Positions 1 through 6,532 of a stretch of DNA of 6,739 bases are shown here, one piece after another (position 1 is the stretch's first letter; every line of letters begins with the position of its first letter). The position numbers were made by a program, and so were the translations under genes. Location of the stretch: contig JAOZKX010000117.1 in NCBI GenBank assembly GCA_029935135.1, positions 1-6,739 on the forward strand. Direction: 5' to 3'. Under the pieces are notes generated by a model, which saw only the letters and a program-made list of their open reading frames with translations, did no database searches and was not told where the DNA came from. Origin of the DNA: Desulfocapsa sp. Its GTDB lineage: Bacteria > Desulfobacterota > Desulfobulbia > Desulfobulbales > Desulfocapsaceae.

Positions 1-683
1 AACTTTCTGCGAAAAGCGGTACAAAGACCCTGCTCTGTGATATGGACCCTCAGGGCTCGTCCAGCTACTACTTTCGCATCAAGGCTGCAAAAAAATATAA
101 CGCCGATAAACTGTTGCAGGGAGGCAAAAAGATAAGCCGCAATATCCGGGGAACCGACTACCCTGGTCTGGATCTACTGCCGTCCGATTTCACCTACCGC
201 AATCTTGATCTCTCCCTGAACGACCTTAAGAAATCAACCCAGCGCATCAACAGCATACTGCAGCCGCTGCACAAAGAGTATGATCATATCTTTCTTGATT
301 GCCCGCCAAACATTACTCTTCTTTCAGAAAATATCTTTTCTGCCAGCAATATGCTGCTGATCCCTTTTATCCCCACAACACTTTCCCTCCTCTCCTTTGA
401 GAAACTGCTTATGTTTTTCAAACAGACAGGCATCAAGAGAAAGAAACTCTACCTGTTCTTCTCCATGGTTGAGAAACGAAAAAAAATGCACACGCAGATG
501 ATGGCACGATTTAGTGGCCGTAAAAGAGTATTAAAACAATCAATTCCCTTTCTGGCCGATGTGGAAAAAATGGGAATATTCAGAAAACCGGTACTGGAAT
601 CAGCACCAAACTCCCCTGCTTCTCATTCCTACAGAGCCATGTGGAGAGAAGTGGAAGATATTCTCCTCACAAAAAACCTCTGA
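1..683 (+). CDS. ParA/MinD-type partitioning ATPase, 5'-truncated by window edge
   Basis: This is the C-terminal part (about 226 residues) of a deviant-Walker P-loop ATPase of the ParA/Soj family. Such proteins bind ATP, dimerise, and position DNA or cell-surface complexes on the nucleoid or membrane. The reading frame is open from base 3, so the gene starts upstream; the ATG at 42 is internal, because it lies inside the conserved motif LLCDMDPQGSS. That motif and the later FLDCPPN segment (Walker B region, around 294-311) are family hallmarks. The P-loop (KGGVGKT) would lie just upstream of the window. The C-terminal third has the usual pattern of a hydrophobic strand, a basic helix and a closing helix that ends SYRAMWREVEDILL. 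The cargo cannot be told, since no ParB or parS is visible. No convincing terminator follows, but a strong promoter-like site lies before the next gene, so it is probably a separate unit. Confidence 0.88.
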   Translation, partial: LSAKSGTKTLLCDMDPQGSSSYYFRIKAAKKYNADKLLQGGKKISRNIRGTDYPGLDLLPSDFTYRNLDLSLNDLKKSTQRINSILQPLHKEYDHIFLDCPPNITLLSENIFSASNMLLIPFIPTTLSLLSFEKLLMFFKQTGIKRKKLYLFFSMVEKRKKMHTQMMARFSGRKRVLKQSIPFLADVEKMGIFRKPVLESAPNSPASHSYRAMWREVEDILLTKNL

Positions 684-747
684 CCAGTTTTCCCATTGCA
701 GGGTGTAAATGCCGCGATCTTCCATGGCTCATTCCGACCTGCCCTAC

Positions 748-776
748 TTGACAGTCGCTGCTTTTCAGGATAATCT
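748..776 (+). promoter_or_regulatory. Putative sigma70 promoter for the glmU-like/thi operon
   Basis: A perfect -35 hexamer TTGACA lies at 748-753. It is followed after 17 bp by TAATCT (771-776), or after 15 bp by the better hexamer GATAAT (769-774). Transcription would start near 782-785, leaving a leader of about 40 nt before the ATG at 824. This is the only good promoter match in the gap after the ParA-type gene. It suits a vegetative promoter for the whole 824-4759 gene run. The assignment rests on sequence match only. Confidence 0.55.
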
Positions 777-813
777 TTTATTTTCTCGATTTGTTCTTCT
801 CCCCTACTTTTAC

Positions 814-817
814 AGGA
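814..817 (+). promoter_or_regulatory. Shine-Dalgarno site that fixes the glmU-like start
   Basis: AGGA lies 6 nt before the ATG at 824. It supports that ATG over the upstream in-frame TTG at 791, whose extra 11 residues have no counterpart in the family and which would lie only a few bases after the predicted transcription start. Confidence 0.7.
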
Positions 818-823
818 CATTTT

Positions 824-1840
824 ATGTCAGACACACAGACACTCTCCATCGTTATTCTTGCAGCCGGGAAAGGCACCCGCATGAAATCCTCTCAGGCCAA
901 GGTCCTGCACGAAGTTTTTTATGAACCGATGGTACACCATGTACTGCATGCAATTGCTCCCCTGCAACCTGAAAAATCGGTTGTTATTGTTGGGCACCAA
1001 CGGGAGTTGGTTGAAAAAAGCCTGGAGGACTTTCCAGTGGATTTTGCTGTTCAGGAGGAACAGCTCGGGACCGGTCATGCCGTTCTCTGTGCCGAAAGCA
1101 TTATCGGGAAAAATGATGGCTCTGTAATGATTCTCTGCGGTGACAGCCCGCTTATCCGTTCTCAGACCCTTGAGGATATGTTTCGTAAACATCAAAACTC
1201 AGAGGCCACCCTGACGGTTATGACCACCATCCTCGATGACCCGACACATTATGGGCGAATTATCAGTGATGACAATGACGGGGTGTGTGCCATTGTCGAG
1301 GAAAAAGATACCACTCCTGAGCAAAAGTCTATCCAGGAGATTAATGCCGGTATCTACTGTGTGGATACTGCCTTTCTTTTCAAACAACTGAAGAATATAG
1401 GCACAAATAACAGCCAGGGGGAGGTCTACCTGACTGATATTGTAACCCTTGCTGTGACAGAAGGTCTTACTGTGCAGAAATACACCAATCCAGAGCCTCA
1501 GGATGTTCTTGGGGTCAATTCGCGCCTGGAGCTCTCTCAAGCTCACCAGGAATTACAACGACGAAGAAACCAGCAGCTTATGGCCACAGGGGTCAGCATG
1601 ATCTGCCCCGACTCCACTCAGGTTGCTCCCTCGGTGGTGCTTAATCAGGATATCACGCTACATCCCGGTGTCGAAATTAGTGGAAACTCACAGATTGGAG
1701 CAGGCACTGTTATTAAAAATGGTGCTCTCCTGCACAATGTGCAGATTGGCAGCAACTCTGAGATTGGTGCCTATAGCTGCCTTACGGACTGTACAGCACC
1801 AGAGACCTCAACAATTCCACCTTACAGTCAATCCTGCTGA
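824..1840 (+). CDS. Short GlmU-like nucleotidyltransferase (uridyltransferase domain, partial left-handed beta-helix)
   Basis: This 338-residue protein matches the N-terminal pyrophosphorylase half of GlmU, which makes UDP-GlcNAc from UTP and GlcNAc-1-phosphate in the cytoplasm. Visible motifs are LAAGKGTRM (12-20) with the following KVLH lysine (26), QEEQLGTGHAV (77-87), CGDSPL (105-110) with the metal-ligand Asp 107, YGRI (143-146), IVEEKD (157-162), EINAGIYC (172-179), QGEVYLTDI (198-206) and GVN (230-232) with the second metal-ligand Asn. After a linker helix there are only about four hexapeptide turns (roughly 265-320), then the protein stops. Full GlmU is about 455 residues and uses the distal helix for acetyl-CoA:GlcN-1-P acetylation; that catalytic part is missing. 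It is therefore probably a uridyltransferase only, or a relative with another sugar-1-phosphate substrate. The ORF is intact and ends cleanly, so it does not look like a decaying pseudogene. It is the first gene of the run leading into thiF. Confidence 0.85.
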   Translation: MSDTQTLSIVILAAGKGTRMKSSQAKVLHEVFYEPMVHHVLHAIAPLQPEKSVVIVGHQRELVEKSLEDFPVDFAVQEEQLGTGHAVLCAESIIGKNDGSVMILCGDSPLIRSQTLEDMFRKHQNSEATLTVMTTILDDPTHYGRIISDDNDGVCAIVEEKDTTPEQKSIQEINAGIYCVDTAFLFKQLKNIGTNNSQGEVYLTDIVTLAVTEGLTVQKYTNPEPQDVLGVNSRLELSQAHQELQRRRNQQLMATGVSMICPDSTQVAPSVVLNQDITLHPGVEISGNSQIGAGTVIKNGALLHNVQIGSNSEIGAYSCLTDCTAPETSTIPPYSQSC

Positions 1841-1858
1841 TCTCCCTGGTATACTATT

Positions 1859-2683
1859 ATGCTGCAAGTAAACGAACAGACCGTTCCCTTTATCAAAAAG
1901 CTGTCCATAGAAGACCTGGCCAAGGCATATAAACCCAATGCCGATCTTTTTATCTTAAACGGTTTTCCAGTGAGCGCCAAAACAGTGGTTCAGGATGGTG
2001 ACAACTGTGTCCTGATCAGAAAAGGTGCTCCTCCTGCTGCTGGTGAGTTCACGGCACTGCTTACCGCCAGACATACTCCGGGTGTTCATAAAAAAATCCA
2101 GAAGGTAACCGTTGCAATTCTTGGCCTCGGCGGCCTTGGCTCGGCAGTTGCCGGTGCTCTTGCCAAAATCGGTATTGGCAAGATGCTTTTATCCGATTAT
2201 GATATCGTGGAACCGAGCAATCTGAACAGGCAGCACTATTTTATCGACCAGATTGGGTTGTTAAAAACCAGGGCATTGCAGGAAAACCTGTTACGCATGA
2301 ACCCGCTTCTCTCCCTTGAACTGATAGAAGAGCAGCTTACAGAAAAAAGCCTGCCTTCATTTTTTGAAAATGTTGATGTGCTGGTTGAGTGTTTTGACGA
2401 TCCTGAGATGAAGGCTGCGACCCTTCGTTCCGTCCTTAGCCAGATGAAAAATGTTTCCTATATCGGCTCATCCGGTATGGCAGGCTATGCTGACAACAAC
2501 ACCATCCGCACCAGAATGCTGCAACCAGGTATTTATATTGTTGGTGATGAAGTTTCCGAGGCCGGTCCCGGACAGGGTCTGATGGCACCCCGTGTTGGAA
2601 TTGCCGCACACCATCAGGCAAATCAGGTTTTACGCATTATTTTAGGCGAAGAAGAAAAACGAAAAGATGAATATCAGTCTTAA
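1859..2683 (+). CDS. thiF: ThiS adenylyltransferase ThiF with N-terminal ThiS-like domain
   Basis: An E1-like enzyme of 274 residues that uses ATP to adenylate the C-terminal glycine of ThiS, preparing it to receive sulfur. Residues 1 to about 57 resemble a ThiS/ubiquitin-like fold (MLQVNEQ start, FILNGFPV around 31-38, DGDNCVLIRKG around 46-56) but lack a terminal Gly-Gly, so the domain cannot act as a carrier. The catalytic domain follows: nucleotide-binding GLGGLGS (89-95), SDYDIVEPSNLNRQ (112-125), Lys 136 in GLLKT, ECFDD (177-181), GSSGMAGY (203-210) and the LMAPRVGIAAHHQAN block (241-255). No CxxC zinc pairs are seen. This architecture fits the ThiF 'family 2' type more than E. coli ThiF. 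The gene starts 18 nt after the glmU-like stop with no clear Shine-Dalgarno site, which suggests translational coupling, and it overlaps thiS by 17 nt. Confidence 0.9.
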   Translation: MLQVNEQTVPFIKKLSIEDLAKAYKPNADLFILNGFPVSAKTVVQDGDNCVLIRKGAPPAAGEFTALLTARHTPGVHKKIQKVTVAILGLGGLGSAVAGALAKIGIGKMLLSDYDIVEPSNLNRQHYFIDQIGLLKTRALQENLLRMNPLLSLELIEEQLTEKSLPSFFENVDVLVECFDDPEMKAATLRSVLSQMKNVSYIGSSGMAGYADNNTIRTRMLQPGIYIVGDEVSEAGPGQGLMAPRVGIAAHHQANQVLRIILGEEEKRKDEYQS

Positions 2684-2867
2684 TGGCGAACAAAAAACAA
2701 TCAGCGGCATCCACACTGTCACTGATCTGCTAAACGACCTCACCCTTATCCCAGGGTCTGTGGTTGTTGAACTGAATAATGAGATAATCCAGCCGGATTC
2801 CTACGATGCAGCAGTGCTTGCAGACCAAGACCGGATAGAAATAATACGATTTGTAGGAGGCGGCTGA
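2667..2867 (+). CDS. thiS: Sulfur carrier protein ThiS
   Basis: A 66-residue ubiquitin-like carrier that ends FVGGG, the diagnostic tail whose last glycine is adenylated by ThiF and then converted to a thiocarboxylate. The thiocarboxylate donates sulfur to the thiazole ring in ThiG. Other family features are the MNISLNGE start, VTDLLNDL (about 18-25), [10 protein letters not shown] (about 32-41) and the [12 protein letters not shown] ending. Length is normal for the family. The start codon lies inside the end of thiF (17-nt overlap), and the gene is followed after 1 nt by thiG, so ThiF, ThiS and ThiG are probably made in step. Confidence 0.95.
   Translation: MNISLNGEQKTISGIHTVTDLLNDLTLIPGSVVVELNNEIIQPDSYDAAVLADQDRIEIIRFVGGG
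2855..2860 (+). promoter_or_regulatory. Shine-Dalgarno site of thiG embedded in the thiS tail codons
   Basis: A full AGGAGG lies 8 nt before the thiG ATG at 2869. It overlaps the codons for Val 63, Gly 64 and Gly 65 of ThiS (GTA GGA GGC), so the same bases encode the start of the essential Gly tail and recruit ribosomes for thiG. It is the strongest ribosome-binding site in the operon. Confidence 0.85.
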
Positions 2868-2868
2868 C

Positions 2869-3651
2869 ATGCTGACCATTGCAGGCACAGAATTTAGCTC
2901 CCGGCTTTTCCTGGGTACCGGAAAATTTTCTTCATCTGCTGTTATGGCAGAAGCCATAGAGGCTTCCCAATGTCAGATGATAACCGTGGCCCTGCGTCGG
3001 GTGGACCTGGAGAATCCTGACGATGATATCATGAGCACTTTGGGAAAACGGGAATATACTTTCCTGCCCAACACTTCAGGGGCACGAGATGCAAAAGAGG
3101 CCATTCGTCTGGCAAAACTGGCCCGTGCTGCGTCCGGTACATCCTGGTTAAAACTGGAAGTAACACCCGATCCGCGTACTCTGCTGCCGGATCCGGTGGA
3201 AACCCTGATTGCCACTGAAGAGCTGGTCAAAGAAGGTTTTATTGTTCTTCCCTATATGAACGCTGACCCCATCCTTGCCCTGAAGCTTCAGGATGTTGGG
3301 GCCGCCGCAGTTATGCCCCTGGGCTCACCCATTGGCACCAATCAGGGTGTGTTAACCGAGGCCATGATCGAAATCATCATCGAGCAGGCCCATGTGCCGG
3401 TTGTCGTCGATGCAGGCATTGGTGCCCCGTCCCATGCCGCCTATGCTATGGAAATGGGAGCTGACGCCGTGCTGGTCAATACCGCAATCTCCGTTGCCGG
3501 TGATCCTGTAGTCATGGCCGCAGCATTTGCCAAGGCAGTGGAAGCCGGCCGCTCTGCTTTTGAGGCAGGACTTGGCCAGAGCGTTAAACAGGCAAGTGCC
3601 TCCTCACCGGAATCCGGTAAACTCTCCACAGATCTTGGTTTTCTCGCATAA
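2869..3651 (+). CDS. thiG: Thiazole synthase ThiG
   Basis: A 260-residue TIM-barrel enzyme that condenses 1-deoxy-D-xylulose-5-phosphate, the ThiS thiocarboxylate and dehydroglycine into the thiazole phosphate precursor of thiamine. Hallmarks: [10 protein letters not shown] near the N-terminus (11-20), [11 protein letters not shown] (37-47), [13 protein letters not shown] (66-78), [16 protein letters not shown] (93-108) with Lys 95 as the expected Schiff-base lysine, PYMNADP (with a preceding VL), [41 protein letters not shown] in the C-terminal phosphate-binding half, and the ending [11 protein letters not shown]. Length is typical. The start is set by the AGGAGG 8 nt upstream. It sits 1 nt after thiS and 1 nt before thiH, the natural order because ThiS, ThiG and ThiH act in the same condensation. 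Confidence 0.96.
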   Translation: MLTIAGTEFSSRLFLGTGKFSSSAVMAEAIEASQCQMITVALRRVDLENPDDDIMSTLGKREYTFLPNTSGARDAKEAIRLAKLARAASGTSWLKLEVTPDPRTLLPDPVETLIATEELVKEGFIVLPYMNADPILALKLQDVGAAAVMPLGSPIGTNQGVLTEAMIEIIIEQAHVPVVVDAGIGAPSHAAYAMEMGADAVLVNTAISVAGDPVVMAAAFAKAVEAGRSAFEAGLGQSVKQASASSPESGKLSTDLGFLA

Positions 3652-3652
3652 T

Positions 3653-4759
3653 ATGTTTCACGCCCCCGATTTCACACAATTAAGCGCCCAGATCAGTGCG
3701 ACTACCCAAGAAGATGTGGAACAGGCCCTGGCCTCTTCACATCTGAGCACAGACAATCTCGCCGCCCTGCTCTCATCTGCTGCCGAACCATATTTGCAGC
3801 AAATGGCCCAAAACGCCTCTACCATTACCCAAACCCGTTTTGGCAGGACTACACAACTCTACGCTCCGATCTACCTTTCCAACTACTGCACCAATCGCTG
3901 TGCCTACTGCGGATTCTCTGCTGACAATATCTTCAAGCGGAAATGTCTGACCCTGGACGAAGCTGAAAAAGAAGCGATGATTCTTCATGATCGTGGTTTC
4001 CAGCATATACTGCTCGTTTCCGGTGAAGCTGAAAATGCCGTTGATGTGGAGTACATGGAGGCAATCGCCCGGCGTCTGCGGGATAAATTTGCTGCTGTTT
4101 CCATCGAGATCCAGCCCATGTCCACAGAAGATTACCATCGCCTTTTTCTTGCCGGCATTACTGCTGTTGCTGTCTACCAGGAAACCTACGATCGCGATCT
4201 CTACAAAACAGTTCATCTTTCAGGGAAGAAAAGTGATTACGACTATCGCCTGGAGACACCAGCCAGGGCAGCTGAATCCGGTATGCGTGAAGTTGGTATC
4301 GGTGCCCTTCTGGGCCTTGCTGACTGGCGCGCCGAAGGGCTGGCCATTGGATACCATCTGGCATGGCTGAGAAAGAAATTCTGGTCAACATCCTTTACTG
4401 TTTCCTTTCCGCGCATGCGCCCGGCAGCCGGTGAATTCGAACCGCTGCAGATTGTCTCAGAACAGAACCTCAGTCAGCTGATCTTTGCCCTGCGCCTTTT
4501 TGATCAGGATGTTGGTCTTATTGTCTCCACCCGGGAAGAAGCCCGGTATCGTGACGGCATGCTGGGACTTGGTCCCACCCGCTATTCAGCCGGATCCTGT
4601 ACCGCCCCTGGTGGCTACAGTGATTCCAGCCACGAAGGTGAGCAGTTCAGTGTGGGCGACCACCGTTCGCTGGAAGAGGTATGTGCGGCCATTCGAGCCA
4701 AAGGCTTTGATCCTGTGTACAAAGATTGGGATAGTGAGTTTCAGGCTGAAAGCTTGTAA
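3653..4759 (+). CDS. thiH: 2-iminoacetate (dehydroglycine) synthase ThiH, radical SAM
   Basis: A 368-residue radical SAM enzyme that cleaves tyrosine to 2-iminoacetate and p-cresol, feeding the imine to ThiG. The iron-sulfur cluster motif CTNRCAYCGF (Cys 79, 83, 86) follows YAPIYLSNY. Other conserved parts are LLVSGEAE (120-127), EIQPM (152-156), VYQETYDRDLYKTVHLSGKKSDY (about 174-196), GIGALLGLADWR (215-226), SFPRMRPAAGEF in the barrel, and the near-terminal GFDPVYKDWD. Length is close to E. coli ThiH. The frame stays open upstream to 3527, but that would overlap thiG by over 100 nt and add residues with no family match. ATG 3653, 1 nt after the thiG stop, gives a normal N-terminus. No clear Shine-Dalgarno is seen, so coupling to thiG is likely. 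Use of ThiH rather than the oxygen-dependent ThiO suits an anaerobe. The TAA stop runs directly into the repeats starting at 4758. Confidence 0.95.
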   Translation: MFHAPDFTQLSAQISATTQEDVEQALASSHLSTDNLAALLSSAAEPYLQQMAQNASTITQTRFGRTTQLYAPIYLSNYCTNRCAYCGFSADNIFKRKCLTLDEAEKEAMILHDRGFQHILLVSGEAENAVDVEYMEAIARRLRDKFAAVSIEIQPMSTEDYHRLFLAGITAVAVYQETYDRDLYKTVHLSGKKSDYDYRLETPARAAESGMREVGIGALLGLADWRAEGLAIGYHLAWLRKKFWSTSFTVSFPRMRPAAGEFEPLQIVSEQNLSQLIFALRLFDQDVGLIVSTREEARYRDGMLGLGPTRYSAGSCTAPGGYSDSSHEGEQFSVGDHRSLEEVCAAIRAKGFDPVYKDWDSEFQAESL

Positions 4760-4789
4760 AGTTCTTAAAGTTCTTAAAGTTTAAAGTTA
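4758..4789 (+). repeat. Short tandem repeats, left arm flanking the four-helix-bundle gene
   Basis: Two perfect 9-bp copies of AAAGTTCTT (4758-4766, 4767-4775) are followed by two 7-bp units, AAAGTTT (4776-4782) and AAAGTTA (4783-4789). The first copy begins on the second base of the thiH stop codon. The 4776-4789 part reappears as reverse complement after the four-helix-bundle gene, at 5206-5221. Confidence 0.8.
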
Positions 4790-4802
4790 CTTCATTTCTA
4801 AT

Positions 4803-5147
4803 ATGCGGATAGATCGCTTTGAAGATATTATTGCCTGGAAAAAGGCAATGCGGTTAACGGTTACAATTTATAAACAATTCAACCATTGCAAAGATTATTC
4901 TTTTCGTGATCAAATTCGCAGAGCTTCTGTCTCTATCACGAATAACATTGCTGAAGGCTATGAGCGTAACACGAATAAAGAGTTCAAACACTTTCTGTTT
5001 ATTGCCAAAGGATCTTGTGGCGAGGTTCGTTCTATGATCCATCTTGCCCATTCACTAAAGTACATCTCGCCTGAAAACTATACTGCATTACACGATGAGG
5101 CGGAGGAAATATCGAGGATACTTTCCGGATTTATAAAAACACTTTAA
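4803..5147 (+). CDS. Four-helix-bundle protein of the 23S rRNA intervening-sequence family
   Basis: A 114-residue all-helical protein of the family first seen in intervening sequences of 23S rRNA genes (IVS or S23 type), structurally related to the Avd accessory proteins of diversity-generating retroelements. Visible signatures are RFEDIIAWKKAMRL (5-18), IYKQF (22-26), SFRDQIRRASVSITNNIAEGYER (33-55, the strongest block), EFKHFLFIAKGSCGEVRSMIHLAHSLKYI (60-88) and a final helix with the EEISRILSGFI pattern. Length is typical. Molecular function is not known; nucleic-acid binding is suggested for relatives. No Shine-Dalgarno precedes ATG 4803. The coding sequence is about 40 percent G+C by eye, lower than the thi genes, and its codon choice is less GC-biased, which suggests later arrival. 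It lies between metabolic genes, not in an rRNA operon, inside inverted repeats. Confidence 0.9.
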   Translation: MRIDRFEDIIAWKKAMRLTVTIYKQFNHCKDYSFRDQIRRASVSITNNIAEGYERNTNKEFKHFLFIAKGSCGEVRSMIHLAHSLKYISPENYTALHDEAEEISRILSGFIKTL

Positions 5148-5205
5148 TATTTTATACCATAAAGTATGGCTGATCTGAGGCACACTATCCAGATTGACAA
5201 CTTGA

Positions 5206-5224
5206 TAACTTTATAAACTTCAAC
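5206..5224 (-). repeat. Inverted right arm flanking the four-helix-bundle gene
   Basis: Read on the minus strand, this stretch contains AAGTTTA followed by AAAGTTA. It matches the 4776-4789 part of the left arm except for a 2-nt insertion: TAACTTTA is identical, then TA is inserted, then AACTT is identical. Together the arms enclose the four-helix-bundle gene and could pair in RNA as a long-range stem. The match is short and AT-rich, so chance similarity is possible. Confidence 0.55.
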
Positions 5225-5230
5225 ATAAGC

Positions 5231-5234
5231 GGAG
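5231..5234 (+). promoter_or_regulatory. Shine-Dalgarno site of the AICAR formyltransferase gene
   Basis: GGAG sits 6 nt before the ATG at 5241 and supports that start. It lies just after the right repeat arm, so the gene kept its own translation signal whatever happened upstream. No well-spaced promoter is seen in 5148-5230. Confidence 0.65.
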
Positions 5235-5240
5235 CAATGT

Positions 5241-6530
5241 ATGAGTGACATAAAAAAAATGTATACCACTATCCTGGGTGACAGTTTTCCCATGGACATG
5301 ACCATTTCCTTTGGTGACCAGAAACTGGTTTACAAAAAACGTACCTGGGGCATCAAAATGGAAGATGGCTCCATTGACGAACGTGGAATCCGCTATGGTG
5401 AGAATCCTGATCAGGAAGCAGCTCTGTATGAACTGGTAAACGGTAACCTGAGCCTTGGTGACTGTTCCTTTATTGAACCGGGTAATGGTCTGGTGTCTGC
5501 TATCACCGCAGAAGATATGCTGCAGGTTGGAAAACATCCCGGAAAGATTAATCTTACTGATGTTGACAACGGACTAAATATCATCAAATACATAGTGGAT
5601 AAACCTGCTGCGGTAATCCTCAAGCACAATAACCCCTGTGGTGCTGCAATTGGTGACACCCTGGCTGAAGCTTACAGCAAAGCCAATCGCTGTGATCGTA
5701 TCGCTGCCTTTGGTGGCGCTGTTATCATGAGCCAGGCCGTTGATAACGAGACTGCCAGAATGATGGCAGAAAATTACCTTGAAGTTGTCTGTGCTCCTGA
5801 ATTTGAAGAGGGAAGCCTTGAAATTCTGGCAGCTCGAAAAAACCTGCGGGTAATCAAAATGGGAGCCATCGATCGACTGGCTGATTTTGAAAAATTCCGC
5901 TTTGTAGATTTTAAATCTCTTATCGACGGTGGTCTCATTGCCCAGCAGTCAGCAGTCAATTCCATTCGTTCCATCAATGACCTGCAACCTGCCACGGCCA
6001 CCAGAAAAGGCGTCGATTACAAGTGTGACAGAGAGCCAACCCAACAGGAAATCGATGATATGATCTTCGGCTGGGCCATTGAACATGGGGTGACTTCAAA
6101 CTCCATCCTCTATATCAAAGACGGCTGTACCGTAGGAATCGGAACCGGTGAGCAGGATCGCGTGGGAGTAGCTGAGATTGCAGTGCATAAGGCCTATATC
6201 AAATACGCCGATATCATCTGTTTTGATGAACACAAAATACCTTACGCTGACCTCTGTCTCGAGATCACCCAAGGCAAACGCGGCCAGGCCCAAAAAGAGG
6301 AAATTGATGCCAAAGTCCAGAAAGACCGGGCCAACCTGCCGGGCTCCGTTATGATTTCAGACGCTTTCTTCCCCTTTAGGGACGGTGCGGATGTGGGGAT
6401 CGATCAGGGATGTACTGCCATTCTTCAGGCGGGCGGCTCAATGCGTGACTCTGATGTCATCACTGCCTGCAATGAAGCAGATCCGAAAGTAGCAATGATG
6501 TTTACCGGACAACGCTCTTTTAAACACTGA
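5241..6530 (+). CDS. purH: Stand-alone AICAR formyltransferase (PurH C-terminal half, no cyclohydrolase domain)
   Basis: A 429-residue protein matching only the AICAR transformylase half of PurH. It moves a formyl group from 10-formyl-tetrahydrofolate to AICAR, giving FAICAR in late purine synthesis. Motifs: RYGENPDQ (51-58), LKHNNPCGAA (127-136) with the catalytic Lys-His pair 128-129, AFGGAVI (156-162), TSNSILYIKDG (285-295), TVGIGTGEQDRV (297-308), SDAFFPFRDG (373-382) and the C-terminal TAILQAGGSMRD and FTGQRSFKH. The N-terminal IMP cyclohydrolase domain (MGS-like) of bifunctional PurH is absent; about 50 non-homologous residues stand in its place. There is also an extra segment of roughly 45-50 residues (about 322-368) before SDAFFPF, compared with the bifunctional enzyme. 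Another protein must therefore make IMP from FAICAR. The symbol purH applies only in the sense of its C-terminal domain. The gene is complete and ends shortly before the convergent repeat/terminator. Confidence 0.9.
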   Translation: MSDIKKMYTTILGDSFPMDMTISFGDQKLVYKKRTWGIKMEDGSIDERGIRYGENPDQEAALYELVNGNLSLGDCSFIEPGNGLVSAITAEDMLQVGKHPGKINLTDVDNGLNIIKYIVDKPAAVILKHNNPCGAAIGDTLAEAYSKANRCDRIAAFGGAVIMSQAVDNETARMMAENYLEVVCAPEFEEGSLEILAARKNLRVIKMGAIDRLADFEKFRFVDFKSLIDGGLIAQQSAVNSIRSINDLQPATATRKGVDYKCDREPTQQEIDDMIFGWAIEHGVTSNSILYIKDGCTVGIGTGEQDRVGVAEIAVHKAYIKYADIICFDEHKIPYADLCLEITQGKRGQAQKEEIDAKVQKDRANLPGSVMISDAFFPFRDGADVGIDQGCTAILQAGGSMRDSDVITACNEADPKVAMMFTGQRSFKH

Positions 6531-6532
6531 TT

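Noticed and set aside
791..823. Upstream TTG start for the glmU-like gene
   Set aside because: The 11 extra residues are not family-like, the TTG lies almost on the predicted transcription start, and ATG 824 has AGGA at good spacing.
1750..1775. CTGAGA-like sequence resembling part of a TPP riboswitch
   Set aside because: It lies in conserved coding sequence of the glmU-like gene, and the other aptamer blocks are absent.
1850..1855. TATACT just before thiF as a -10 box
   Set aside because: There is no -35 at suitable spacing (TTACAG is 22 nt away), and it would give an almost leaderless thiF message.
3527..3652. Longer thiH beginning inside thiG
   Set aside because: It would overlap thiG by more than 120 nt with no homology in the added residues; ATG 3653 gives a normal ThiH N-terminus.
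4803..5147. Avd gene of a diversity-generating retroelement
   Set aside because: The protein is in the same fold family, but there is no reverse transcriptase and no template/variable repeat pair in the window.
5157..5169. Small palindrome CCATA-AAG-TATGG after the four-helix gene as a terminator
   Set aside because: The stem is only 5 bp, weak in G+C, and not followed by a T-run.
5194..5217. Promoter for the purH-type gene (TTGACA at 5194, TATAAA at 5212)
   Set aside because: The spacer is only 12 nt, too short for sigma70, and the TATAAA is part of the repeat arm. No other -10 is well placed.
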